64,000 bases of DNA. Source: Camellia lanceoleosa. Its lineage: Eukaryota > Streptophyta > Magnoliopsida > Ericales > Theaceae. Below are positions 43,612-54,530 of this stretch, in pieces; the stretch's first letter is position 1, and every line of letters starts with the position of its first letter. The position numbers were made by a program, and so were the translations under genes. Below the pieces are notes generated by a model, which had not been told where the DNA came from, did no database searches, and saw only the letters and a list, made by a program, of their open reading frames with translations. Where the stretch lies: NCBI GenBank assembly GCA_025200525.1, contig CM045762.1:109094734-109158733 (forward strand), given 5' to 3'.

Positions 43612-43834
43612 GGGTTCGTTTGGTATGTGGGTTAGCTTTTTAACTTTTTGATTATTTTAGCCTGAGGTTAAAAAGCCTTATTTAGGAAAGACTTTTTGAT
43701 TTGTTTGACTTTTGTAAGAGAAAAAATGAATTGATTATGGGTTAGATGTGATATTTTGTCTTAATAGGTTAAAAAACTTTTTTTTTTTTTTGTGACTAAA
43801 ATAGCCAAAAAAACTTAACATATGAAACGAAAGC
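43612..43834. mobile_element. Tourist-like MITE, 223 bp
   Basis: Ends GGGTTCGTTTGGTATGTG and, inverted, GCTTTCGTTTCATATGTT. Target copies TAA are at 43609-43611 and 43835-43837. The interior repeats aactttttgattattttagc and its inverse (gactaaaatagcc). The TIRs are worn but the PIF/Harbinger layout is clear. Confidence 0.65.
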
Positions 43835-43837
43835 TAA

Positions 43838-44391
43838 ATAAACTTAAACTTTCAATTTAATCCAGTTCTGTAAACTAAACATTTTTTTAAAGGGATTCTA
43901 TTACTTATGTTAGTTAGAAATTAGTTTTCCGTGTGATTTGTAAGTTTTGTTTATGAAGTCTTTGTTTGGGTTACGTATTTTCTTTCTCTCCTTCTATGTA
44001 GAGGATGTCTTGTCGTCATTCTTCTTTTTGATTAATCAATAAAATTTTGTTATTGATAATTTTTTATTTTTTATTTTTTTTTATATCTTAAAAATACGGA
44101 GTTGAGCTGAGCGGGTTGGGGACCTTCCCCATGGTCACCGTACTTCCAATGCTCCTCTCTGTTTGGATCTTAGGGGGAGGTCAAAAAAGAAAAGAAATAA
44201 TTATGATTTCTCATCATTATACTTGGATGAATAAAAGAGAAGAGAATGTGATTTTTCACCTTTGTTGTTTGGATAGAGTAAGTAATAGCAAGGAAAAGAA
44301 AATAGTTTATTTCATTTTATTAAAATAATTTTCCATATTAATGAGCTATATTTTTTCACAAGGGTAGTTTTGATATTTTAAATAAGTTTTA
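43838..44391. other. AT-rich spacer
   Basis: Nothing recognised. The last nine bases (44383-44391, TAAGTTTTA) are the left TSD copy of the next element. The short open frame at 44116-44328 has no family resemblance. Confidence 0.5.
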
Positions 44392-44838
44392 GGATAAATT
44401 ATGTAAATGGCCCATGTAGTTTACACGATATGTTAATTTAGTCTCTATTGTTTTAATTTGCTTGATTTTGCCCTTAATTTAACGGATCATGTTATATTGG
44501 TCCAATAAATAACGGCTGTTAAGTTTGATGAATGGAAAGTCGTCACATGCTCAAACGATGTATCAATTTGATCATTGTAATTTACACAATGTGTCAATTT
44601 AATCTCTATTATTTTAATTGCTCAATTTTGACAGGGACTAAATTGAAACATTGTGTAAATTATAAAGATCAAATTGACACATCGTTTGAATTTCCGTCCA
44701 CCAAATCTAACGGCCATTATTTATTGGACTAATATGACACAATTTGTTAAACTAAGGGATAAAATCAAACAAATTAAAATAATAAAGACTAAATTGACAT
44801 ATCATATAAACTATATAGACTATTTACATAATTTATGC
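44392..44838. mobile_element. Mutator-like foldback MITE, 447 bp
   Basis: The whole element is close to one inverted repeat. Its left arm (GGATAAATTATGTAAAT...tttagtctctattgtttt...ggtccaataaataacggc) is mirrored by the right arm back to 44838. The 9-bp duplications TAAGTTTTA at 44383-44391 and 44839-44847 are perfect, as expected for MULEs. No coding capacity. Transcripts crossing it would form a hairpin of about 200 bp. Confidence 0.9.
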
Positions 44839-44847
44839 TAAGTTTTA

Positions 44848-45018
44848 TTAATTTTCTCACAAAATTCATTACTTTTAATAAGAAACAAAACACAAATTTA
44901 ATGAGAATTCATTTCTCACCATCTCTCATAATTTTCAAAAATGATAGAGATTCTAACAGTTCTATCAAAATTTTTATCAAATGTCTCGCATGGTTATGGA
45001 ACTCACATGAGATGGGTT
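44848..45018. other. Spacer before copia-3
   Basis: AT-rich, nothing recognised. Ends in GGGTT (45014-45018), the left TSD of copia-3. Confidence 0.6.
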
Positions 45019-46168
45019 TGTTGGAAATTTTGATTTATTAGGCTTATTTTGGGCCAACTTTGAGCTCAAAATTGAATAGGCCCCGAACATCTTTTGGGGT
45101 GGGTCCGAAGAGGTGAAGTGTTCCTTGCCGCGTGGTAATTCACACGGTGAAGACGGTTCGTCAAAATCATTTATGAGTGAATGGGAAGTTGATTTCGTTT
45201 TTCGGGTTCGAGGAATGGACATTTAAAGATTTACATGTGGGTTTCCTTTTAATTGGTTGTCCCACATTAAAATTTTAAGAGAGTTTATTTGTGTATATAA
45301 GCTCTAGCCTACAACACTTGGGTTTGGCCCCAAGGGGCACCCCAAGTTTGTAGAAGGGAGGAGTTATGGACAAAGTGAACCTTAGCCCAAACAACCACAC
45401 GCGCACGCCGCCGCCACTGCCCATCCGGCCGAGCCGGGTGTGGGGGTCGGATCGGTTCTTATATTAATTTTTTGGAGAAAATTCATTTGAATTTTTTCTA
45501 AAAATTCTTATCAAAATTAGTTCATTTATTAAATTAATTTTACTGTCCATTTGTTACTTCTTCAGTCCAGTTTTTAATCTGTTATTTTTCGGACAGATTT
45601 ATTTCAAACTGCCTCGGCAGTTACAGGTTCAAATCTGGACAGTTTTCAAACTGTCCAGCAGTTCCAGATTGTAGACAGATTCAGTTATGTAAACTGCTGT
45701 GAATCTGTTTGAATTTCAAACTATATCTGTTTGAAACAAAGTGGTACCTGTTCGGATTCTTCACAGCACCTGTTCGGGTCAAATGTTTGCTTATAAATAC
45801 AATCAATTTTCAACAGTCCGAATCATCCAAAATCAGTCTGTAAAAATACATTTTGCTATCTGGTGCATTATTCTCCATATTAATTTTAGAATAAATATTC
45901 AGAGAGTTAGAACACAGGTTTGGTTCGCCGAACAATTTGTTTTGGAGTGCTACTACAAATTGGTTAAGATCATTGTATCTTGAGAGATAGACTCCACTCA
46001 ACCGTAAGCACCGTAGCGAGGCGAATCTGTCTTAAAGATAGAGTGTCACACACTCGACTTGGTCTTTTATTTTTAATTCGGTTTGATAAATAAATTCGCT
46101 ACGTTATTTATTTATTTTGTTTGAATTAGTTTCAATTTATTTTACTTACACAGAAGATTGTTCCAACA
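45019..46168 (+). mobile_element. 5' LTR of copia-3
   Basis: TGTTGGAAATTTTGG-like start, TATATAA TATA box at 45294-45300, and a repeated phrase region (caaactgcctcggcag, caaactgtccagcag). The R/U5 block is ..gccactcaaccgtaagcaccgtagcgaggcgaatctgtcttaaa.., ending CCAACA. The cgaatctgtcttaaa at 46022-46036 is complementary to the first internal bases. Confidence 0.92.
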
Positions 46169-46170
46169 AT

Positions 46171-46185
46171 TTTAAGACAGATTCG
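46171..46185 (+). promoter_or_regulatory. Candidate self-complementary primer site of copia-3
   Basis: tttaagacagattcg starts two bases after the LTR and is the exact reverse complement of 46022-46036 within the LTR. No TGGTATCAGAGC is found in 46169-46300. The LTR partner also forms a small stem-loop, TCTGTC-TTAAG-GACAGA, in the 3' LTR (about 51667-51683). Confidence 0.6.
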
Positions 46186-46684
46186 AATTATTCTGTTTAC
46201 AGAATTTTTTGTTTGTTTCCCTTTTTCATTCTTCGTTTATAAAAAATTATTTTCTGTGAATTTACAAAATAGTATTCTGGTTGGAAAAATAAATAGTGAT
46301 TATATGCTATTTGACAGATAGTAGTAATATACTATCTATTTTCTTTGACAACTAGTAGTAATATACTGGTGTCATTAACAATTCTAAATATATTTTTGTG
46401 AAATTTTTTCATAAATTAATTTTGGGTTTTAGAAATTATTTTCTGAGTTTTCATTAATTAAAATTCTGTTTCAATATTTTAATTATTGAAGTGTTACAAA
46501 AATTTAATTTTCTGTGTAGAATTAATTTGGTTAAATAAAATTTTATTTTATTTCTAAATTAATTGAAAAATAAAAGTTGCATTCTTATTTCTTTTATTTT
46601 TATAGAATTTAATTATGTGAATTTGGATTAATTTTTTGTGTAGTATAAATTCTAATTATAATTTTGCTTTATAAATTAGAATTA
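46186..46684. other. Untranslated leader of copia-3
   Basis: Strongly AT-rich with the repeated phrase gtagtaatatact (46320 and 46350). No coding content. Leads to the gag ATG at 46685. Confidence 0.7.
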
Positions 46685-47329
46685 ATGGCTACTGAAACAA
46701 ATACTCAAACAAGTACTACTGTGGTGGCTGCAATGACGCCAACCCCCTCTCCTGTGGTGACAGTACCGGTAAATCATAGTGAAAAACCAGAGAAGTTCTT
46801 AGGAACTGTTTTTAAAAAATGGCAGAATAAAATGCTATCTAAAGGAGGGGAAACTAAGAAGTATAAGTTTAATAGCATGTGTTACATTTGTAACAAAAAG
46901 GGACATCGGACCAAAGATCGCCGTTTCAAACTTAAAGGCAAAGGAAGATCAAGTAAGAAGGTTGCTAAAGCCAAAATGACCGAAATGGATAAAATTTCCA
47001 ATGGTGTAGATGTCATAAATCTTTCTGCAGTTGTTTCCGAGGCAAATCTTGTCGGAAATCCAAAAGAATGGTGGATGGACACTGGTGCTACTCACTATAT
47101 TTGTGCCGACAAAAAGATGTTCATATCTTATTCTATAGTGGACAATGGTGAACAACTTTTTATGGACAACTCCTCAACTTTCAAAGTTGAAGGACAAGGA
47201 AAGATTGTATTTCAGATGACATCTGGAAAGGAACTCATTCTCAACAATGTGTTGCATGTACCGGACATTCGCAAGAATCTTGTTTCCGGATCTTTGTTGA
47301 GTAAGAATGGGTTTAAGCTAGTTTTTTAG
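46685..47329 (+). pseudogene. Copia-3 short gag fused to protease
   Basis: Start chosen at 46685 (M-A-T-E-T-N), matching the copia-2 start. The N-terminal gag [17 protein letters not shown] is joined in frame to the Lys-rich linker K-G-G-E-T-K-K at about 46842. Some 200 residues of capsid present in copia-2 are missing. The knuckle [14 protein letters not shown] has its last Cys changed to Arg. Protease [10 protein letters not shown] is intact at the catalytic triplet, followed by [14 protein letters not shown]. Terminates at an in-frame TAG (47327-47329) ahead of integrase. Confidence 0.88.
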
Positions 47330-48535
47330 AGTGATAAATTTGTACTTACTAAGAATGAGATGTATGTAGGAAAATGTTACATGTCTGATGGTCTTTTCAA
47401 GTTAAATGTAATGACCGTTGTACCATCGGTTATTAATAAAAATACATATTCTTCTTACTTGCTTGAGTCTTCAAATTTATGGCATGGTAGACTAGGATAT
47501 GTTAATTATGGATCTTTACATAGATTAATTAATATAGAATGTTTACCTAAATTTGACATTAATTCAAATCATAAATGTAAAATTTGTGTTGAGGCAAAAT
47601 TATCTAAAACTCCTTTTCATTCAATTGAAAGAAGTACGGAACCACTTGAATTAATTCATAGTGACATTTGTAATTTTAGATCAATTCAAACCAGAGGTGG
47701 GAAAAAATATTTTATCACTTTTATAGATGACTATACTAGATATAGTTATGTTTATTTAATTCGAACCAAGGATGAAGCTTTGGACACTTTCATTCAATAT
47801 AAGAATGAAGTTGAAAATCAACTTGGTAAGAAAATCAAAAAACTAAGAAATGATAGAGGTGGTGAATATGAATCACCTTTTGGTGAATTTTGTAAAGAAC
47901 ATGGAATAATTCATCAAACCACTGCTCCTTACTCACTTCAGCAAAATGAAATTACTGAAAGGAAAAATAGAACTTTAAAAGAAATGATGAATGCCATGTT
48001 AATCAGTTCTGGATTACCTTAGAACTTGTGGGGGGAAGCAATACTTTTTGCTAATTATATACTTAATAAAGTACCCCGAAAGAAAGCGAATCAAACACCT
48101 TATGAATTGTGGTATGGAAGAGTACCATCCTACAAATACTTAAAAGTGTGGGGGTGTTTGGCTAGAGTGGCTATTCTTAGTTCTAAAAAGACTAAGATAG
48201 GTCCTAAGACCATTGATTGCATTTTCATTGGTTATGCCAAGAATAGTAGTGCATATCGGTTTTTGATTTATAAATCAGAACATACCGAAATGCATGTAAA
48301 TACTATTATTGAGTCTCGGAATGCATCTTTCTTTGAATATGTGTTTCCGAATAAGACTGGACAAAAGACTAGTAACAATAAAAGATTTCATGATGCTATT
48401 ACTAGTCAGGATCAAGAACATGATCAAGAACAAGAGTTAGATCAAAATGAGGAAGAGGAATTTAGGCGTAGTAAACGTGCTAGAATCTCAAAATCTTTTG
48501 GTCCAGATTTTCTAACATATTTGTTAGAAAAATAA
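47330..48535 (+). pseudogene. Copia-3 integrase
   Basis: Pre-integrase L-W-H-G-R-L is at about 47480. The zinc-like H...C-K-I-C-V-E-A-K follows. The catalytic core has S-D-I-C-N (first Asp), F-I-D-D-Y-T-R-Y, R-N-D-R-G-G-E-Y (second Asp) and T-E-R-K-N-R-T-L (Glu), so D,D,E residues are present. One stop (48020-48022, a Gln codon changed to TAG) separates the core from L-W-G-E-A-I-L-F-A-N-Y. V-W-G-C-L-A and I-G-Y-A-K complete it. The acidic C-terminal linker and K-S-F-G-P-D-F-L-T-Y end at a stop at 48533-48535. It inserts element DNA into chromosomes. Confidence 0.9.
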
Positions 48536-49745
48536 ACCTTTAACTTTTAAAGAGGCTATGTCCAGTCCTGAAGCTCCTTTATGGAAAGAAGCTGTCAATA
48601 GTGAAGTTGAATCCATCTTACAAAATCACACTTGAAAATTGGTGGATTTACTACTAGGTTGTAAACCTCTTGAGTACAAGTGGATTTTCAAAAGAAAATT
48701 GAAAGTGGATAGATCAATTGACAAATACAAGACAAGACTTGTAGTCAAAGGTTTTAGAAAAAAAGAAGGTCTTGATTACTTTGAGACATACTCACCGGTT
48801 ACTAGGATAACATCTATTAGAATGTTAATTGCTATTACATCTTTATACAATCTAGAAATTCATCAAATGGATGTGAAAACCGCTTTCTTAAATGGTGAGT
48901 TAGATGAAGAAATTTACATGGAACAACCAGAAGGTTTTTCTGTTCTAGGAAAAGAAAAGAAAGTGTGTAAATTGGTTAAATCATTATATGGTTTAAAACA
49001 AGAGCCAAAGCAATGGCATGAGAAATTTGACAAGGCAATGATGTCAAATGGATTTAAAATTAATGAGTGTGACAAATGTGTTTATATTAAAAACACAAAC
49101 AAATGATATGTCATTGTATGTCTTTATGTAGATGATATGCTCATCATAGGTAGTAATAATGATATGATTAAAACTACCAAGAAAATGTTAAATAAACATT
49201 TTGACATGAAGGACATGGGCATTGCTGATGTAATTCTTAGTATGAAAATTACCAAAATATCAGAAGGATATGCTTTGTCACAATCTCATTACATTGAGAA
49301 AATACTTGACAAATTCACCAAAGATGATGATCATCTTACTAGAACATCTGTAGATGTTAATTTGTATCTTTCTAAGAATGTACAAGAAAATATTTCTCAA
49401 TTAGAGTATGCCCAAATTATTGGAAGCTTAATGTACTTGATAAACTGCACTCACCCAGATATAGCTTATGCAGTAAGTAAATTAAGTAGATATACGAGTA
49501 ATCCGGGAGTAGAACACTGGAAAGCAATTATAAGGGTTCTTAAATATCTCCAGTTTACTCGTAACATTGGGCTTAATTATACTAGATATTCAGTAGTACT
49601 TGAAGGATACTGTGATGCAAATTGGATATCAGATACTAGAGACTCGAAGTCTACCAGTAGGTATGTCTTTACTCTTGGTGGGGCAATTGTATCTTGGAAA
49701 TCTTCCAAACAGACTTGCATTGCTAGGTCTACTATGGAATCATAA
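48536..49745 (+). pseudogene. Copia-3 reverse transcriptase and start of RNase H
   Basis: After a frameshift at about 48536-48640: E-Y-K-W-I-F-K-R-K-L-K-V-D, Y-S-P-V-T-R-I-T-S-I-R, Q-M-D-V-K-T-A-F-L-N-G-E-L-D-E-E-I-Y-M and S-L-Y-G-L-K-Q. An Arg-to-stop change (49104-49106) comes just before [10 protein letters not shown], with intact catalytic YVDD. RNase H runs from Y-C-D-A-N-W to [13 protein letters not shown] and S-W-K-S-S-K-Q-T, with a Glu-to-stop at 49743-49745. The best preserved RT catalytic site in the window. Confidence 0.9.
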
Positions 49746-50075
49746 TTCCTAGCTTTAGACAAAGCAAGGGAAGAAGCAGAATGGCTTCACCACTTACTTG
49801 AAGATATTCCAATTTGGCCAAAACCGGTGCCTGCTATATGCATACATTGCGATAGTCAATCAGCAATAGGTAGAGCACAGAGTCATATGTATAACGGTAA
49901 GTCTAGACACATTCGTCGTCAACATAATACCGTAAGACAACTACTCTCTAATGAAATTATTTCCATTGAATATGTGAAGTCTAAAGACAACATAGCGGAT
50001 CTACTAACCAAAGGGTTAGCAAGAGAGTTAGTTGAGAATTCATCGAGGGGAATGAGACTTAAGCCTATTAAATAA
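49746..50075 (+). pseudogene. Copia-3 RNase H, C-terminal part
   Basis: Same frame continued: L-A-L-D-K-A-R-E-E-A-E-W-L, I-C-I-H-C-D-S-Q-S-A-I-G-R-A, H-I-R-R-Q-H-N-T-V-R-Q-L-L and V-K-S-K-D-N-I-A-D-L-L-T-K-G-L. Ends at TAA after K-P-I-K, the natural end of the polyprotein. Confidence 0.9.
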
Positions 50076-50657
50076 GAGTTACCACAACGACAACCCAACT
50101 TAGTTGACTGGAGATCCCAAGATTTAGGTTTAAAGGGACAACCGAGTTGTGTATGACTCAGAAGGATCACTGGGGAGTCCAACTCCTACCAATTTCTTTG
50201 ATGAAATAGTGATGTCTACAGCGTTTTAGGTTAAGTAATACTTTTAATGATTCTTATATCTAGGTATACCTAGTGGAGTATGGCAGGATACTTTTCATAA
50301 GAATCACTTATATGAATGTAAACTGGGCCGGTTTTATGAGATTTGTGAAGGACTACAATTCTTTAAAGCACTCATGAGAGACTAGGTTGTTCAGGGCCAA
50401 AATGAACACAATAGTGAGAACTAAACTGTGTCTGGGGATATACTGTGTGAGTTCTATTGTCTTGGTTTACACAAACGGATGAACAGTTCAATATATCATG
50501 TTCACTAGTTAGTTAGTAAATCCGATAGTGTCTCACAAGGGAAGGTTCAAAGCCAAAAGCTACCTATCCTTTGCAGAATATTTCCAATTTCTATACTCTC
50601 TAATTTAGATCATGTTGTTGCATTTTCTTTCCGTCAAATTCCATTCATGTGGGGGAT
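50076..50657. other. Copia-3 3' untranslated region with PPT
   Basis: No gene. Shares ctggagatcccaagattt and later phrases with copia-2. The purine tract gtgggggat (50649-50657) abuts the 3' LTR and is the likely plus-strand primer. Confidence 0.75.
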
Positions 50658-51808
50658 TGTTGGAAAATTTGGTTTATTAGGCTTATTTTGGGCCGACTTT
50701 GAGCCCAAAATTGAGTGGGTCTTGAACATCTTTTGGGGTGGGTCCGAAGAGGTGAAGTGTTCTTTGCTGCGTAGTAAGTCACACGGTGAAGACGGTTCGT
50801 CAAAACCTTTTATGAGTGAATGGAAAGTGGACTTCATTTTTCGGGTTCGAGGAATGGACATTTAAAGATTTACATGTGTGTTTCCTTTTAATGGGTTGTC
50901 CCACATTGAAACTTTAAGAGAGTTTATTTGTGTATATAAGCTCTAGCCTACAACACTTGAGTTGGGCCCCAAGGGGCATCCCAAGTTTGTAGAAGGGAGG
51001 AGTTATGGACAAAGTGAACCTTAGCCCAAACCACCACACGCGCGCGCCGCCGCCGTCCGTCCGTCCGGCCGAGCCGGGTGTGGGGGTCAGGTCGGTTCTT
51101 ATATTAATTTTTTGGAGAAAATTTATTTGAATTTTTTCTAAAAATTATTATCGAAATTAATTCATTTATTAAATTAATTTTACTGTCCATTTGTTAGTTT
51201 TTAATCTGTTATTTTTTGGATAGATTTATTTCAAACTGCCTTGGCAGTTATAGGTTCAAATCTTGACAGTTTTCAAACTGTCCAGCAGTTCCAGATTGTA
51301 GACAGATTCAGTTATGTAAACTGCTGTGAATCTGTTTGAATTTCAAACTATAGTTGTTTGAAACAAAGTGGTACCTGTTCGGATTCCTCATAGCACCTGT
51401 TCGGGTCAAATGTTTGCCTATAAATACAATCAATTTCCAGCAGTCCGAATCATCCAAAATCAGTCTGTAAAAATACATTTTGCTGTCCAATTATTATCTT
51501 TGGTGCATTATTCTCCATATTAATTTTAGAATAAATATTCAGAGAGTTAGAACACAGGTTTGGTTCGCTGAACAATTTGTTTTGGAGTGCTACTACAAAT
51601 TGGTTAAGATCATTGTATCTTGGGAGATAGATGCCACTCAACCGTAAGCACCGTAGCGGGGCGAATCTGTCTTAAGGACAGAGTGTCACACACTCGACTT
51701 GGTCTTTTATTTTTAATTCAGTTCAATAAATAAATTCGGTACGTTATTTATTTATTTTGTTTGAATTAGTTTCAATTTATTTTACTTACACAGAAGATTG
51801 TTCCAACA
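50658..51808 (+). mobile_element. 3' LTR of copia-3
   Basis: Pairs with 45019-46168. TATATAA at 50933-50939. Contains the 11-bp insertion caattattatctt-type difference near 51487 and lacks about 14 bp (cttcttcagtccag) present near 45558 in the 5' LTR. Followed by GGGTT. Confidence 0.92.
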
Positions 51809-52280
51809 GGGTTCCATATCCATATGAGATATTTAAGGACTCTAGCATTACTCCATATTTTTTCACCATTTCTTTTAGGGTAAATTACAAACACACTCCG
51901 TGAGATTTGCTTAAAGTACAAATTGTCTCATGTGATTTGAAAAATTACAAATACCTACTTGTTAGTATTTTTTATTTAACAAAATTAAGTAAAAAAATAA
52001 AATTCATAATTACTCTCTTATATAATAATAAAATTAACTAAATTATTAATTAAAATATATTTCTAATATCATTAAAAATTATTAATTGACTTAATAATTT
52101 ATTAATAAAAGAGACTATTTATTATATAATTAAAAACCTCAAAAAATAAAATGTAATTTTTAAAAGGGAGCTTTTTCCATAAATCCATCTTTAATTACTT
52201 ATGTTCCATTCAACCCATATTCTTTTTGACTATTCCATTAGGTCCTATTTGAGATAAGAAGACCAAAATACCCTTTTCAT

Positions 52281-52456
52281 CTACTTATGTTCTATTTAGT
52301 TCATATTATTTTCTTATGTTTTAATAAGTCCTATGGGTGACATAATTACCAAAATACCCCTAATGTATCTACTTATGTTCTATTTAGTTCACATTATTTT
52401 CTTATGTTTCAATAAGTCCTATGGGTGACATAATTACCAAAATACCCCTAATGTGA
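52281..52456 (+). repeat. Two tandem 88-bp units, plus a worn third
   Basis: Units start ctacttatgttctatttag at 52281 and 52369 and differ at very few bases. A degenerate earlier unit (acttatgttccattcaac..) is at about 52197-52280. Confidence 0.88.
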
Positions 52457-52518
52457 ATGTTCACACCGTCAATGTGAATGTTCATATCGTCAATGTGTAG
52501 GGGCCCGGCCCATGTACA

Positions 52519-53085
52519 ATGTGAATATTTACATTGACATGTTAACATTCACATTGATAGGAGTGTAAAATTAGCCCGCGGCCTGGGACGAGCCCGGTCC
52601 GGCCCGTGACAATGTGAATATTCACATTGACATATTAACATTTACATTGATAAGACTGTAAAATTGGCCCGCGGCCCGTGGGCGGTCCGGGGCGAGCCTG
52701 GCCCGTGACAATGTGAATATTCACATTGACATATTAACATTCACATTGATAGGGGTGTAAAATTAGCGCGTGTCCCGCCTGCCATTGCCGGCATTCTTAG
52801 CGACGTGACAATGTGAATATTCACATTGACATGTTAACATTTACATTGATAAGAGTAAAATTATTTCGCGTCCATGGTTTCGGCGAGTAATTTCGACAGG
52901 CGACTTGGCTCGTAACAATGTCAATATTCACATTGACATATTAACATTCACATTAATAGGAGTGTAAAATTAGCTGCGACTGTGGGAGGCCGAGCCCGAC
53001 TGCTACGGCCGGCCGTGACAATGTGAATATTCACATTGACATATTAACATTCGTATTGATAGGAGTGTGAAATTGGCTGGCTCAG
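52519..53085 (+). repeat. Palindrome array, left arm, six units
   Basis: Each unit of about 100 bp is gtgacAATGTGAATATTCACATTgacat(a/g)ttaacatt(c/t)acattgata(g/a)g followed by gtgtaaaatt and a GC-rich spacer of about 35-50 bp. The 18-bp core is a perfect palindrome. Cores begin near 52518, 52608, 52708, 52808, 52917 and 53018. Spacers are rich in gcccg and cggcc and differ greatly between units while the core stays constant. Confidence 0.9.
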
Positions 53086-53404
53086 ACTCGAGCCTGAATT
53101 GGTCGGTGGAGTGCAGGCACAGGCTGGGCTCGAGCTTAGCGGGCTTGGCCAATTTTTTTAATTCTTTTAATTTTTCTATCAAAATTTTATTATTTTCCAC
53201 AAAAAGACATTGTGCCTCGGGTGAAATGGGCCTCGGGACCGAGCCTTAAGTGGGCTTAAAAGCGGCGATGGGCGGGCAACTTCAAGCGATGGCCTAGGCC
53301 CTAGCCTAGGGTCTCGGACATGCTTGGACCCGAACCCAAACGAGCCTACCCCGGGCCATGGGCGGGCTTCGAGCAGCCCACGGGCCGCGGGCCAATTCTA
53401 CATT

Positions 53405-54530
53405 CCTATCAATGTGCATATTAACATGTCAATGTGAATATTCACATTGTTAACAGGTCGGACCGGGCCTACCCCGGGTCGAGGGCGAGCTTCGAGCAGC
53501 GGACAAATTTTACACTCCTATCAATGTTAATGTTAACATGTCAATGTGAATATTCACATTGTCACGGGTCGGGCCAAACCCGCCTCGGGCTGCGGTCGGG
53601 CTTCGGGCCGCCCACGGACTGCGAGCCAATTTTATACTCTTATCAATGTGAATATTCACATTGTCAACGGGCCGGGCCGGGCCTGTCCCAGGCCGCGGGC
53701 GGACTTTTGGCCGCCGATGGGCCACGAGCTAATTTTATACTCTTATCAATGTGAATGTTAACATGTCAATGTGAATATTCATATTGTCAATAGGCCGAGC
53801 CGGGCCCGCCCCGGGCCGCCCACGGGCCGTGAGAGGGTTTCAGGCAGCCACGGGGCGCGGGCTAATTTTATACTCTTGTCAATGTGAATATTTACATTAT
53901 CAACAAGCTGGACCGGGCCCGCCCCGGGTTGCCCATGGGCCGTGGGCGGGTTTTGGGTAGCCACGGGCCGCGGGCCAATTTTATACTCTTATCAATGTGA
54001 ATATTAACATGTCAATGTGAATATTCACATTGTCAACGGGCTGGGCCCGCCCACGGTCCGTGGGCGGATTTCGGGCAGTCACGAGACGCGGGCTAATTTT
54101 ATACTCCTATCAATGTGAATGTTATACATGTCAATGTGAATATTCACATTATCAACAAGTCGGTAAGCCCGTCAGACATGATCGGGCTTTTGGCATACGG
54201 ACGGCCAATTTTATACTCTTATCAATGTGAATGTTAACATGTCAATGTGAATATTCACATTGTCAACAGGTCGGCCTGGGCCGGGCCCGCCCCTGGCCGC
54301 GGGCGGGCTTTTGGCCGCCTATGGACCGCGAACCAATTTTATACTTTTATCAATATAAATGTTAACATGTCAACGTGGATATTCACATTGTCAACGGCCC
54401 GAACCGGACCCGCCCCAGGCCGCCCATGGACTACGGGCGGGTTTCACGCCGCGACGGGACGCAGGCCAATTTTACACTCCTATTAATGTGAATGTTAACA
54501 TGTCAATGTGAATATTTACATTGTCAACGG
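53405..54530 (-). repeat. Palindrome array, right arm, ten units, opposite orientation
   Basis: Units read ccaattttatactcttatcaatgtgaatgttaacatgtcAATGTGAATATTCACATTgtcaac plus a GC-rich spacer. This is the reverse complement of the left-arm layout, so the two arms face each other across 53100-53400. Cores lie near 53430, 53544, 53644, 53767, 53881, 54015, 54130, 54250, 54374 and 54500. Two units (53644, 53881) lack the flanking gttaacat part. Confidence 0.9.

Larger units (their letters stand above)
45019..51808 (+). mobile_element. Copia-3, complete Ty1/copia element with gag deletion
   Basis: Two LTRs of 1150 and 1151 bp (TGTTGG...CCAACA) are flanked by perfect GGGTT (45014-45018 and 51809-51813). 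Internal order is gag-protease, integrase, RT, RNase H, PPT. LTRs differ at roughly 5-7% of sites by eye in the stretches compared, mostly C/T and G/A. The element is therefore the youngest full one here but not recent. It relates to copia-2 by LTR ends, internal start and 3' untranslated sequence. Confidence 0.93.

Noticed and set aside
53434..54486. Several overlapping open frames (66-106 codons) in the palindrome array
   Set aside because: They repeat M-N-I-H-I-V and Y-S-Y-Q-C-E-style peptides because the DNA repeats; no protein family.
52519..54530. CRISPR-like array (constant repeats with variable spacers)
   Set aside because: Plant nuclear DNA inside a MULE-bounded element, palindromic core, irregular GC-rich spacers, two opposed orientations and no cas genes.
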